Shown here piece by piece: positions 51,503-60,297 of a stretch of 64,000 nt of DNA. The notes beneath the pieces are model-generated. The model was not told where the DNA came from and made no database searches. It worked only from the letters and a program-made list of their open reading frames with translations. Within the stretch, counting starts at the first letter, position 1; the number at the start of each line of letters is the position of its first letter. The translations under genes were made by a program, and so were the position numbers. The stretch is from CAXXOZ01 sp963676435 (GTDB taxonomy: Bacteria > Bacillota > Clostridia > Lachnospirales > Lachnospiraceae), in contig CAXXOZ010000009.1 of assembly GCA_963676435.2 (NCBI GenBank), positions 1 to 64,000 on the forward strand, read 5' to 3'.

Positions 51503-52570
51503 GTGGATTTGGACGAAAGAAAATTAAAAATCTTACAGGCTATTATTAGAAACTATCTTGAAACAGGTGAACCTGTAGGATCAAGAACAATATCAAAATA
51601 CACAGACTTGAATTTGAGTTCAGCTACTATTAGAAACGAAATGTCCGATCTTGAAGAGATGGGATATATTGTTCAGCCACATACATCAGCAGGCAGGATT
51701 CCTTCGGATAAAGGATACAGACTATATGTTGATAATATGATGAGTGAAAGAGAGAAAGAACTCGACAAAAAAGAAAAAGAAGTCATGGAAATGAAAGACT
51801 TTCTTTTAGAAAAAGTAGACAGAGTTGAAGAAGTTCTTCAGAATATGGCGAAAATGCTTGCAACTGATACCAATTATGCTACAATGATTTCTGCTCCCAA
51901 AAGTAAAAAACACCGTATTAAATTCATTCAATTAACTCAGGTAGAATCGAAAAAACTTCTTTGCGTAATTGTTATGGAAGGAAATACTATAAAAAATAGA
52001 ATTATAAATCTTGAGTCGGATTTAGATAATGAAACAGTTTTGAAATTAAATCTGCTATTTAATAATAATTTGAGTGGATTATCAATGGAAGAAATAAATC
52101 TTGGTACAATATCCACAATGGCAGGCCAGGCAGGAAAAAATACTGAACTTGTAAAAAAAATACTAGAAGAAGTTGCGAAAGTTATTACATCAGATGAAGA
52201 ATTAGAAATTTTTACAAGTGGCGCAACAAATATTTTTAAATACCCTGAACTTAGTGATAAAGAAAAGGCGAGTGAGTTTATTTGTACTTTTGAGGAAAAG
52301 CAAATGCTTGCAAATCTAATTGTAGATTCTTTTGATGATGAAAAGGAAGCAGGTACAGGTATCCAGGTTTATATAGGGGATGAAACGCCTATTAAGTCAA
52401 TGAAAGATTGTAGTGTAGTTACCGCTACTTATGAAATAGAATCAGGGCTATACGGAACAATAGGGATTATAGGACCAAAAAGAATGGACTATGAAAAGGT
52501 TGTGTCCTCGTTAAAAACCGTAAAAAGCCAACTAGATATAGTATTTAAAAAGAATGAAGAGGATGGATAA
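51503..52570 (+). CDS. hrcA: Heat-inducible transcriptional repressor HrcA
   Basis: This repressor of class I heat-shock genes binds CIRCE. The 355-residue protein has an N-terminal winged helix (MDLDERKLKILQAIIRNYLETGEPVGSRTISKY, then LSSATIRNEMSDLEEMGYIVQPHTSAGRIPSDKGYRLYVD), a GAF-like dimer domain, and the C-terminal SGLYGTIGIIGPKRMDYEKVV. The start is GTG with GGGGAG upstream. It leads the grpE-dnaK-dnaJ operon, and grpE starts 2 bases after its stop region. Confidence 0.96.
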   Translation: MDLDERKLKILQAIIRNYLETGEPVGSRTISKYTDLNLSSATIRNEMSDLEEMGYIVQPHTSAGRIPSDKGYRLYVDNMMSEREKELDKKEKEVMEMKDFLLEKVDRVEEVLQNMAKMLATDTNYATMISAPKSKKHRIKFIQLTQVESKKLLCVIVMEGNTIKNRIINLESDLDNETVLKLNLLFNNNLSGLSMEEINLGTISTMAGQAGKNTELVKKILEEVAKVITSDEELEIFTSGATNIFKYPELSDKEKASEFICTFEEKQMLANLIVDSFDDEKEAGTGIQVYIGDETPIKSMKDCSVVTATYEIESGLYGTIGIIGPKRMDYEKVVSSLKTVKSQLDIVFKKNEEDG

Positions 52571-52571
52571 C

Positions 52572-53153
52572 ATGGAAGAAAACAAGGAAAAAATACAGGA
52601 AGAAGTAGCTGAAGAATTGACTGAAGAAGTGAAAGAAGAAGCAAAAGAAGAGATTACTGAAGAAAATTCTGAAGATAAAGCTAAACCTGAAAAAAAAGAG
52701 AAAAAGCATAAAAAAGATAAAAAAGATGACATGATTGCAGAATTAAATGATAAATACAAAAGAAGCATGGCGGAATTTGAGAATTTTAGAAGACGTAATG
52801 AAAAAGAAAAAGTATTAATGTATGGAATGGGAGCAAAAGATATAATTGAAAAAATACTCCCAGTAGTTGACAATTTTGAAAGAGGTCTGCAAACCATATC
52901 CGATGAAGAAAAGGATAAGCCTTTTGCTGAAGGGATGGATAAAATATATAAGCAGCTTATAACAACTCTTGAAGATTTAGGAGTTAAACCAATACCAGCT
53001 GTAGGGGAAGAATTTAACCCTGATTTTCATAATGCAGTTATGCATGTTGAAGATGAAAGCTTTGGTGAAAATGAAGTCGTTGAAGAATTGCAAAAAGGCT
53101 ATACTTATAAGGAGTCTGTAGTTAGACATAGTATGGTTAAAGTAGCAAATTAA
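52572..53153 (+). CDS. grpE: Nucleotide exchange factor GrpE
   Basis: This is the DnaK cofactor that releases ADP. The 194-residue protein has a long acidic and basic charged N-terminal region (about residues 1-60) and a coiled coil with YKRSMAEFENFRRRNEKE. The C-terminal beta wing carries GVKPIPAVGEEFNPDFHNAVMHV and a final LQKGYTYKESVVRHSMVKVAN. I set the start at 52572, 8 bases after GAGGA. In-frame ATGs at 52554 and 52563 lie within hrcA and too near the ribosome site. Confidence 0.95.
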   Translation: MEENKEKIQEEVAEELTEEVKEEAKEEITEENSEDKAKPEKKEKKHKKDKKDDMIAELNDKYKRSMAEFENFRRRNEKEKVLMYGMGAKDIIEKILPVVDNFERGLQTISDEEKDKPFAEGMDKIYKQLITTLEDLGVKPIPAVGEEFNPDFHNAVMHVEDESFGENEVVEELQKGYTYKESVVRHSMVKVAN

Positions 53154-53180
53154 TTATTTAGAAAACAGGAGGACACTAAA

Positions 53181-55040
53181 ATGGGTAAAATAATAGGAAT
53201 TGACTTAGGAACAACAAATTCATGTTTAGCAGTTATGGAAGGCGGTAAGCCTGTAGTTATAGCAAATGCAGAAGGTGTGAGAACAACTCCATCAGTAGTT
53301 GCATTTACAAAAACTGGAGAAAGACTTGTTGGAGAACCAGCAAAGCGTCAGGCAGTAACAAATGCAGATAGAACTATTTCTTCTATCAAAAGAGATATGG
53401 GAAATGATAAAAAAGTTACAGTAGATGATAAAAAGTTTTCACCACAGGAAATTTCAGCGATGATTTTGCAGAAATTAAAAGCAGATGCTGAAAGCCACTT
53501 AGGAGAAAAAGTTACAGAAGCAGTTATTACTGTTCCAGCGTACTTTAATGATGCACAAAGACAGGCAACAAAAGATGCAGGAAAAATAGCTGGTTTAGAA
53601 GTTAAGAGAATTATCAATGAGCCAACAGCAGCAGCTCTTGCATATGGTTTAGATAATGAACATGAACAAAAAATTATGGTATATGACTTAGGTGGAGGAA
53701 CTTTCGACGTATCTATAATAGAAATTGGTGAAGGTGTTATAGAGGTTTTATCAACATCAGGAGATAATAGACTTGGTGGAGATGACTTTGATCAAAGAGT
53801 TACAGACTACATGTTAGAAGAATTCAAAAAAGCTGAAGGTGTAGATTTATCAAGTGATAAGATGGCACTTCAAAGACTTAAAGAGGCAGCTGAAAAAGCT
53901 AAAAAAGAACTTTCTTCTTCAACAAAAACAAATGTAAACCTACCATTTATTACAGCTACAGCAGAAGGACCAAAACATTTTGATATGGATATTACTAGAG
54001 CGAAATTTGATGAACTAACTCATGATCTTGTAGAAAGAACAACAACACCAGTTCAGACAGCTCTTAAAGATGCAGGTATTCAAGCTAGTGAACTTGGAAA
54101 AGTACTTTTAGTAGGTGGATCAACTCGTATACCAGCGGTTCAGGATAAAGTTAAACAGCTTACTGGACAAGAGCCATCAAAAACTTTAAATCCTGATGAA
54201 TGTGTAGCCATTGGAGCTTCTATACAGGGAGGAAAACTTGCAGGAGATGCAGGCGCAGGAGAAATCTTACTTCTTGATGTAACACCACTTTCACTTAGTA
54301 TTGAAACTATGGGTGGAGTTGCTACAAGACTTATTGAAAGAAATACAACAATACCTACAAAGAAAAGTCAGGTTTTCTCAACAGCTGAAGACAATCAAAG
54401 TGCAGTTGATATAAATGTAGTTCAAGGTGAAAGACAGTTTGCAAAAGACAATAAATCTCTAGGACAGTTTAGACTTGATGGTATCCCACCAGCAAGAAGA
54501 GGTGTTCCACAGATAGAAGTTACATTTGATATCGATGCAAATGGTATTGTAAATGTTAAGGCGAAAGATTTAGGAACAGGTAAAGAGCAGCACATTACTA
54601 TCACAGCAGGTTCACATATGTCAGATGATGATATAGATAAAGCAGTAAGAGAAGCAGCTGAATTTGAAGCACAGGATAAAAAACGTAAAGAATCAGTTGA
54701 TGCGAAAAACGAAGCAGACTCAATGGTATTCCAGACAGAAAAAGCCATTGAAGAAGCAGGAGACAAATTAGACGCATCAGAAAAAGAAACTGTGGAAGCT
54801 GACTTAAAAGCATTAAAAGAGCTTGTAGAAAAAGCAGATCCAGAGACTATGACAGAAGCAGATGTTGCAGAACTTAACGCAGCAAAAGAAAAAGTTATGA
54901 CTAGTGCACAAGGAGTATTTTCAAAAATGTATGAACAAACTCAAGGTGCAGAGCAGGAAGCCCCTGATATGGGAACACAAGAACAGGCTTCAAGTGATGA
55001 CGAAGGCGATGTAGTAGATGGAGACTATAAAGAAATATAA
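53181..55040 (+). CDS. dnaK: Molecular chaperone DnaK (Hsp70)
   Basis: This is the central Hsp70 chaperone. The 619-residue protein shows the three ATPase signatures (GIDLGTTNSCLAVM, VYDLGGGTFDVSIIEI, VLLVGGSTRIPAVQ), the linker LLLDVTPLSLSIETMGG, the substrate domain, and a C-terminal helical lid ending in EEGDVVDGDYKEI-like acidic residues. The first motif lacks the insertion found in Gram-negative DnaK, as in other Gram-positive bacteria. AGGAGG precedes the ATG. A 115-base gap with a long imperfect hairpin separates it from dnaJ. Confidence 0.97.
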   Translation: MGKIIGIDLGTTNSCLAVMEGGKPVVIANAEGVRTTPSVVAFTKTGERLVGEPAKRQAVTNADRTISSIKRDMGNDKKVTVDDKKFSPQEISAMILQKLKADAESHLGEKVTEAVITVPAYFNDAQRQATKDAGKIAGLEVKRIINEPTAAALAYGLDNEHEQKIMVYDLGGGTFDVSIIEIGEGVIEVLSTSGDNRLGGDDFDQRVTDYMLEEFKKAEGVDLSSDKMALQRLKEAAEKAKKELSSSTKTNVNLPFITATAEGPKHFDMDITRAKFDELTHDLVERTTTPVQTALKDAGIQASELGKVLLVGGSTRIPAVQDKVKQLTGQEPSKTLNPDECVAIGASIQGGKLAGDAGAGEILLLDVTPLSLSIETMGGVATRLIERNTTIPTKKSQVFSTAEDNQSAVDINVVQGERQFAKDNKSLGQFRLDGIPPARRGVPQIEVTFDIDANGIVNVKAKDLGTGKEQHITITAGSHMSDDDIDKAVREAAEFEAQDKKRKESVDAKNEADSMVFQTEKAIEEAGDKLDASEKETVEADLKALKELVEKADPETMTEADVAELNAAKEKVMTSAQGVFSKMYEQTQGAEQEAPDMGTQEQASSDDEGDVVDGDYKEI

Positions 55041-55070
55041 TAATAAATAATTAATAGGTATTAATTATTA

Positions 55071-55136
55071 AATGAAAGTGAAGAGTGAAGACTTGGTAAG
55101 ATATATTAAGCCAAGATTCACTATTCACTATTCATT
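55071..55136. repeat. Long imperfect inverted repeat between dnaK and dnaJ
   Basis: The arms 55071-55096 and 55111-55136 can pair over about 23 bp with small bulges, closing a 14-base loop. Each arm contains a repeated AGTGAA (or TTCACT) word. There is no T run, so it is not a typical terminator. It could be an RNA processing or stability element or a dispersed intergenic repeat. Confidence 0.7.
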
Positions 55137-55155
55137 ATTTTGAAAGGTGATAATA

Positions 55156-56265
55156 ATGGCAGATAAGAGAGATTACTATGAAGTCCTTGGAGTGGACAAA
55201 AACGCCGACGACGCGGCGATAAAAAAAGCATATAGAGCATTAGCGAAAAAATATCATCCAGACCATAACCCAGATGATAAGGATGCAGAAAAGAAATTTA
55301 AAGAGGCTTCAGAAGCATATGCTGTACTTAGTGACTCTGAAAAAAGAAAGCAGTATGATCAATTTGGACACTCTGCTTTTGAAGGAGGAGCAAACGGCGC
55401 CGGTGGATTTGATTTCAATATGGGTGACATGGGAGATATCTTCGGAGACATATTTGGAGACCTTTTTGGAGGCGGCAGAAGAAGAAGCGGTCGTTCAAGC
55501 AATGGACCTATGAAAGGTGCTAACTTAAGAACAAGTATTAGAATAACTTTTGAGGAAGCTGTTTTTGGATGTGAAAAAGAAATAGAATTAACTTTAAAAG
55601 ATGAGTGTAAAACATGTAAAGGATCTGGAGCAAAACCAGGAACAAGCCCTGAAACTTGTAGCAAGTGTGGTGGACAGGGACAGGTTGTGTATACTTCCAA
55701 CTCGTTTTTTGGTCAAATTAGAAATGTTCAAACTTGTCCTGACTGTAATGGAACAGGTAAGGTTGTTAAAGATAAATGTCCAGACTGTAAAGGTTCTGGA
55801 TATAAGAGTGCTAAAAAGAAAATACAGGTATCAGTACCAGCAGGTATAGATAATGGACAAAGTATTAGAATTAAAGACAAAGGTGAACCAGGAATGAATG
55901 GTGGACCAAGAGGAGACTTATTAGTTGAAGTAGTTGTTTCAAGACATCCAATTTTCCAAAGAAGAGACCATAATCTATATTCAACATCTTCAATCTCATT
56001 TGCTCAAGCAGCACTTGGTGGAGATATAAAAATTAAAACAATTGACGGGGATGTCCTTTTTAACATAAAACCAGGAACACAAACTGATACAAAAATCAGA
56101 CTTAAGGAAAAAGGAGTTCCAAGTTTAAGAAATAAAAACTTAAGAGGCGACCACTATGTAACTTTAGTTGTTCATGTACCAGAAAAACTAACGAAAGAGC
56201 AGAAAAAGGCATTGATGGCTTTTGATGAAGCTATGACGGGTGAGAAAAAAGTTGAAGTGGATTAA
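55156..56265 (+). CDS. dnaJ: Molecular chaperone DnaJ (Hsp40)
   Basis: This DnaK co-chaperone stimulates its ATPase. The 369-residue type I protein has the J domain (RDYYEVLGVDKNADDAAIKKAYR with the HPD triad at KYHPDHN), a Gly/Phe-rich region (GGFDFNMGDMGDIFG), and four zinc repeats (CKTCKGSG, CSKCGGQG, CPDCNGTG, CPDCKGSG). A C-terminal substrate domain follows. I set the start at 55156, 7 bases after AAAGGTG. The GTG at 55147 would overlap that site. Confidence 0.96.
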   Translation: MADKRDYYEVLGVDKNADDAAIKKAYRALAKKYHPDHNPDDKDAEKKFKEASEAYAVLSDSEKRKQYDQFGHSAFEGGANGAGGFDFNMGDMGDIFGDIFGDLFGGGRRRSGRSSNGPMKGANLRTSIRITFEEAVFGCEKEIELTLKDECKTCKGSGAKPGTSPETCSKCGGQGQVVYTSNSFFGQIRNVQTCPDCNGTGKVVKDKCPDCKGSGYKSAKKKIQVSVPAGIDNGQSIRIKDKGEPGMNGGPRGDLLVEVVVSRHPIFQRRDHNLYSTSSISFAQAALGGDIKIKTIDGDVLFNIKPGTQTDTKIRLKEKGVPSLRNKNLRGDHYVTLVVHVPEKLTKEQKKALMAFDEAMTGEKKVEVD

Positions 56266-57193
56266 GTACAAAATTAAAACCACAACTCAGGCAGCAGATT
56301 TAATAAGTGGAATGCTATTCGAGCTGGGAATAAATGGCATTGAAGTTGAAGATAAAATTCAGCTATCTGAGGCAGATAAGGAAAAGTTGTTTATAAACAT
56401 CCTTCCAGAAATGGAAGACGATGGAATTTCTTATGTTAGTTTTTATGTTGAAGATCAAGAAAGCTTTGATTTAAAAAAAGTAGAAAAAGGAATTAAAGAA
56501 ATTGGAGCCTTTGCAAATATTGGTGAAGGCTCTATAGTTATGTCCACTACTGAAGATGCTGATTGGGTAAATAACTGGAAAGAATTTTTCAAACCATTTA
56601 TGGTGGATGAAATACTAATTAAACCTACCTGGGAAAAGGTGAAAAATGATGGGAAAATCATAATAAACATAGACCCAGGAACTTCTTTTGGAACAGGTAT
56701 GCATGAAACTACACAACTTTGTATAAAGCAATTGATTAAATATACCAGAAAAGATACGAAAATTCTTGATTTAGGTTGTGGAAGTGGTATTTTATCAATA
56801 GCAGGTATAAAATTAGGGGCGCCAAATGCGTTATGTGTAGATATAGATCAAAATGTAGAAGGGTTTGTAAAGGAAAATATGCTTGCAAATTCTATTAATA
56901 ATGATAAATTTAGTATTCTTATTGGAAATGTACTTGAAAATAATTTATTAAGAGATAAAATAGGTTATGAAACTTACGATATAGTAGTTGCTAATATTCT
57001 TGCTGATGTTATAGTGCCTTTGACTGGATTGGTTCATGAACATATGAAAGAAAACTCAATCCTAATTACTTCAGGAATTATAAACACAAAAGAGAAGGAA
57101 GTTAAAAATGCTATAGAAGAAAATCCTCACTTAGAAATAATTGAAACTACATATCAAGGTGAGTGGGTATCAATAACTGCGAAGAAGGTATGA
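56252..57193 (+). CDS. prmA: Ribosomal protein L11 methyltransferase
   Basis: This SAM-dependent enzyme methylates ribosomal protein L11. The 313-residue protein has an N-terminal recognition domain (WIKYKIKTTTQAADLISGMLFELG) and a Rossmann methyltransferase domain with DPGTSFGTGMHETTQLC, ILDLGCGSGILSIAG and the catalytic NPPY-like segment VVANILADVI. A TTG start at 56252 fits the family opening MKWIKYKI and lies 7 bases after GGGTGAG. A GTG at 56240 is the alternative. Either start lies inside the 3' end of dnaJ, so the two genes overlap. Confidence 0.9.
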   Translation: MKWIKYKIKTTTQAADLISGMLFELGINGIEVEDKIQLSEADKEKLFINILPEMEDDGISYVSFYVEDQESFDLKKVEKGIKEIGAFANIGEGSIVMSTTEDADWVNNWKEFFKPFMVDEILIKPTWEKVKNDGKIIINIDPGTSFGTGMHETTQLCIKQLIKYTRKDTKILDLGCGSGILSIAGIKLGAPNALCVDIDQNVEGFVKENMLANSINNDKFSILIGNVLENNLLRDKIGYETYDIVVANILADVIVPLTGLVHEHMKENSILITSGIINTKEKEVKNAIEENPHLEIIETTYQGEWVSITAKKV

Positions 57194-57196
57194 TTT

Positions 57197-57934
57197 ATGC
57201 ACCATTTTTTTGTATCACCAGAACAAATAGATAATTACTTTATTAATATTCAGGGATCAGATGTAAATCACATTAAGAATGTATTAAGGATGAAAGCCGG
57301 TGAAAAAATACTTATAAGTGATGGCTTTGGGAAAGATTATGTATGTGAGATTTCTGAAATAACACAAGATAGTATCAAAAATAAAATTATTGAATCAGAT
57401 ATAGAAGGCACAGAGTTGAATTGTAAGCTATATCTTTTTCAGGGGCTACCAAAATCTGATAAGATGGAAACTATAATTCAAAAATCAGTAGAATTAGGTG
57501 TTTATGAGATTATTCCTGTGCAAACCAAGAGAAGTATAGTTAAATTTGACGAAAAGAAAAAGATTTCAAAAATAAATAGATTTAATGGGATATCAGAAAG
57601 TGCTGCAAAACAGTCAAAAAGAGGGCTGATACCAAAAGTTAAAAATATTATGAGTTTTGAAGAAGCTGTTGAGTATTCAAAAAAACTTGATATTGTATTA
57701 ATACCATATGAAAATTTCAAAGATTTTAATTCAACAAAAGAAATTTTAAAGAAAATTGAAAAAAACATGAAAATTGGAATTTTTATTGGACCTGAAGGTG
57801 GGTTTGATGAATCAGAGATTAAATTAGCTCAAGAAAAAGGAATCAAACAAATTTCTTTAGGAAAAAGAATTTTAAGAACAGAAACAGCAGGACTGGCTAT
57901 AATTTCTGTTTTAATGTTTCAAATCGAGGAGTAA
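57197..57934 (+). CDS. rsmE: 16S rRNA (uracil(1498)-N(3))-methyltransferase
   Basis: This SPOUT-class enzyme methylates U1498 of 16S rRNA. The 245-residue protein has an N-terminal PUA-like domain (MHHFFVSPEQI, NHIKNVLRMKAGEKILISDG) and a C-terminal knotted domain with LFQGLPKSDKMETIIQKSVELGV and SAAKQSKRGLIPK. The SAM-binding knot is GIFIGPEGGFDESEI and SLGKRILRTETAGLAII. It follows prmA by 3 bases and precedes the cysteine desulfurase by 3. Confidence 0.95.
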   Translation: MHHFFVSPEQIDNYFINIQGSDVNHIKNVLRMKAGEKILISDGFGKDYVCEISEITQDSIKNKIIESDIEGTELNCKLYLFQGLPKSDKMETIIQKSVELGVYEIIPVQTKRSIVKFDEKKKISKINRFNGISESAAKQSKRGLIPKVKNIMSFEEAVEYSKKLDIVLIPYENFKDFNSTKEILKKIEKNMKIGIFIGPEGGFDESEIKLAQEKGIKQISLGKRILRTETAGLAIISVLMFQIEE

Positions 57935-57937
57935 AAG

Positions 57938-59092
57938 ATGGAAGTGTATTTAGATAATTCTGCAACGACAAAAGCGTATAAAAAGGTTGCTGATGTTGTG
58001 AATGAAATAATGATCAAAGAATATGGAAATCCTTCCTCGGCTCATACAAAAGGGTTTGAGGCTGAAAAGTATATAAAAAATTCAAAAAAAATAATTTCTA
58101 ATATTTTAAAAGTGTCGGAAAAAGAAGTTTACTTTACATCTGGTGGAACAGAGTCAAATAATTTAGCTATAATAGGAGCGGCTTTAGCAAATAAAAGGTC
58201 AGGCAATCACATTATAACCACTGAAATTGAACATCCTTCAGTATATAATTCAATGAAATATCTTGAAGAGATAGGATTTGAAGTTACATATTTACCTGTT
58301 AATGAAAACGGTGTTGTAGAACTTGATGAATTGATAAAAGAGATTAAGAGAGAAACTATTTTAGTTTCTATAATGTATGTGAACAATGAAATTGGTTCAG
58401 TTCAACTAATAGAAGAAATTGGTTCAGCTATAAAAATAAAAAATAAAAATATAATATTTCATACAGATGCTGTACAGGCATTTGGGAAGTATAAAATTTA
58501 TCCTAAAAAAATCAAGGCAGACCTGATTTCAGTTAGTGGGCACAAGATACATGGCCCCAAAGGAATTGGATTTTTGTATAAAAAAGAAAGTATTAAAATA
58601 AAGCCTTTGTTTTATGGAGGCGGACAACAAAACGATATTAGACCAGGTACTGAAAATGTATCAGGAATAGCAGGGTTAGGAGTAGCCTGTGAGGAAATAT
58701 ATAAAGAGATTGAAAATGAGGCTGAGAAATTAAAAAAACTAAAAGAATTTTTTGTTTTTCAGATTAATGAAATAGAAGATATTATAATTAATTCAAAGTT
58801 AAATGAAACTTTTGCACCACATATTATAAGCATTAGCTTTAAGGGGATTAAGAGTGAAGTTTTGCTTCATGCTCTTGAAGAGAAGCAAATATTTGTTTCG
58901 TCAGGATCAGCGTGCAGTACAAATAAAAAAGAATTAAGTAAAACATTAAAAGCTTTAGGCATTGATAAAGAATATATAGATGGGACAATTAGGTTTAGTT
59001 TATCTGAATTTACCACAAAAGAAGAATTGGAAATTTGTTTAGATTCACTAAAAGAAATCGTACCAAAATTAAGACTATATAAACGTCATTAG
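57938..59092 (+). CDS. Cysteine desulfurase (NifS/IscS family)
   Basis: This PLP enzyme takes sulfur from cysteine as a persulfide. The 384-residue protein has MEVYLDNSATTKAYKKV at the start, VYFTSGGTESNNLAIIG, HTDAVQAFGKY, the PLP-lysine motif SGHKIHGPKGIGFLY, RPGTENVSGIAG, and the mobile-loop cysteine in SSGSACSTNKKELS. Directly before thiI, it is best read as the sulfur donor for 4-thiouridine, as with Firmicute NifZ-type proteins. A role in iron-sulfur assembly is possible. No scaffold gene is adjacent. Confidence 0.92.
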   Translation: MEVYLDNSATTKAYKKVADVVNEIMIKEYGNPSSAHTKGFEAEKYIKNSKKIISNILKVSEKEVYFTSGGTESNNLAIIGAALANKRSGNHIITTEIEHPSVYNSMKYLEEIGFEVTYLPVNENGVVELDELIKEIKRETILVSIMYVNNEIGSVQLIEEIGSAIKIKNKNIIFHTDAVQAFGKYKIYPKKIKADLISVSGHKIHGPKGIGFLYKKESIKIKPLFYGGGQQNDIRPGTENVSGIAGLGVACEEIYKEIENEAEKLKKLKEFFVFQINEIEDIIINSKLNETFAPHIISISFKGIKSEVLLHALEEKQIFVSSGSACSTNKKELSKTLKALGIDKEYIDGTIRFSLSEFTTKEELEICLDSLKEIVPKLRLYKRH

Positions 59093-59100
59093 GAGAAATT

Positions 59101-60279
59101 ATGTATAAATCATTTTTAATAAAATATGCAGAAATAGGAATAAAAGGAAAAAATAGATATATATTTGAAGATGCTTTGGTTGCAAACATCAGAAATTCTC
59201 TAAAAAACGCAGAAGGAGTATTTAAAGTTAGAAAAGTATCTGGACGCATTTATGTAGAAGCTGAATCAGAATTTGATTATGATGAAGCAATAGAGAGATT
59301 GAAAAGTGTTTTTGGTATTTCTGGAATATGCCCTTTGTTTCAAATAGAAGATAAAGGCTATGAAGACTTAGCTGCTAAAGTTCTAGATTATTTAGACAGA
59401 GTTTATAAGGATAAAAATAAAACATTTAAAGTATCAGCGAGAAGAGCCAGAAAAAATTATCCTATGGATTCTCAAGAGTTGAACATAGAATTAGGGGGAG
59501 CAATTTTAGAAGCATATCCCGAAATGAAAGTTGATGTTCATAAACCTGATATAATGCTGCATGTTGAAATTCGAGAAAGTATAAATATTTATTCTGAAAT
59601 TATTCCTGGTCCAGGAGGTATGCCTGTAGGAACAGCTGGTTCGGCAATGCTTCTACTTTCAGGAGGTATAGATAGTCCTGTAGCAGGATATATGATTTCA
59701 AAAAGAGGGGTGAAACTAAATGCAACATATTTTCACGCACCTCCTTACACGAGTGAAAGAGCGAAACAAAAAGTAATTGATTTAGCTAAAGAAGTCTCAA
59801 AATATTCAGGACCTATTAAATTAAATATTGTAAACTTTACTGATATTCAGTTGTATATTTATGATAAATGTCCTCATGATGAGCTAACAATAATAATGAG
59901 AAGATATATGATGAAAATAGCTGAAAAGTTTGCTAGAGATGAAGATTGCTTAGGGCTTATAACAGGAGAAAGTATTGGACAGGTAGCGAGTCAAACCATG
60001 AAAAGTCTTATGGTTACAAACGAAGTATGTGAGTTACCAGTTTATAGACCTTTAATTGCTTTTGATAAACAGGATATCGTAGATATAGCTTTGAAAATTG
60101 GCACATATGAAACATCGATTTTACCTTACGAAGACTGTTGTACCATTTTTGTTGCAAAACACCCTGTCACCAAACCGAATCTAAAAATAATAAAAAAGTC
60201 AGAAATGAGATTACAAGAAAATATAGACACTTTATTAGAGGAAGCTATAGAAAGTGTTGAAGTGGTTATTTGTGAATAG
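59101..60279 (+). CDS. thiI: tRNA 4-thiouridine synthase ThiI
   Basis: This enzyme adenylates U8 of tRNA and inserts sulfur, and may also serve thiamine synthesis. The 392-residue protein has an N-terminal ferredoxin-like and THUMP region (YAEIGIKGKNRYIFEDALVANI, CPLFQIEDKGYEDLAAKVLD, VDVHKPDIMLHVEIR) and a PP-loop ATPase domain (LLSGGIDSPVAGYMISKRG, then LITGESIGQVASQTMKSL). The rhodanese domain of E. coli ThiI is absent, as is normal in Firmicutes, so sulfur should come from the cysteine desulfurase encoded 8 bases upstream. Confidence 0.95.
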   Translation: MYKSFLIKYAEIGIKGKNRYIFEDALVANIRNSLKNAEGVFKVRKVSGRIYVEAESEFDYDEAIERLKSVFGISGICPLFQIEDKGYEDLAAKVLDYLDRVYKDKNKTFKVSARRARKNYPMDSQELNIELGGAILEAYPEMKVDVHKPDIMLHVEIRESINIYSEIIPGPGGMPVGTAGSAMLLLSGGIDSPVAGYMISKRGVKLNATYFHAPPYTSERAKQKVIDLAKEVSKYSGPIKLNIVNFTDIQLYIYDKCPHDELTIIMRRYMMKIAEKFARDEDCLGLITGESIGQVASQTMKSLMVTNEVCELPVYRPLIAFDKQDIVDIALKIGTYETSILPYEDCCTIFVAKHPVTKPNLKIIKKSEMRLQENIDTLLEEAIESVEVVICE

Positions 60280-60297
60280 TTAAAAAGAGGAAATAAA

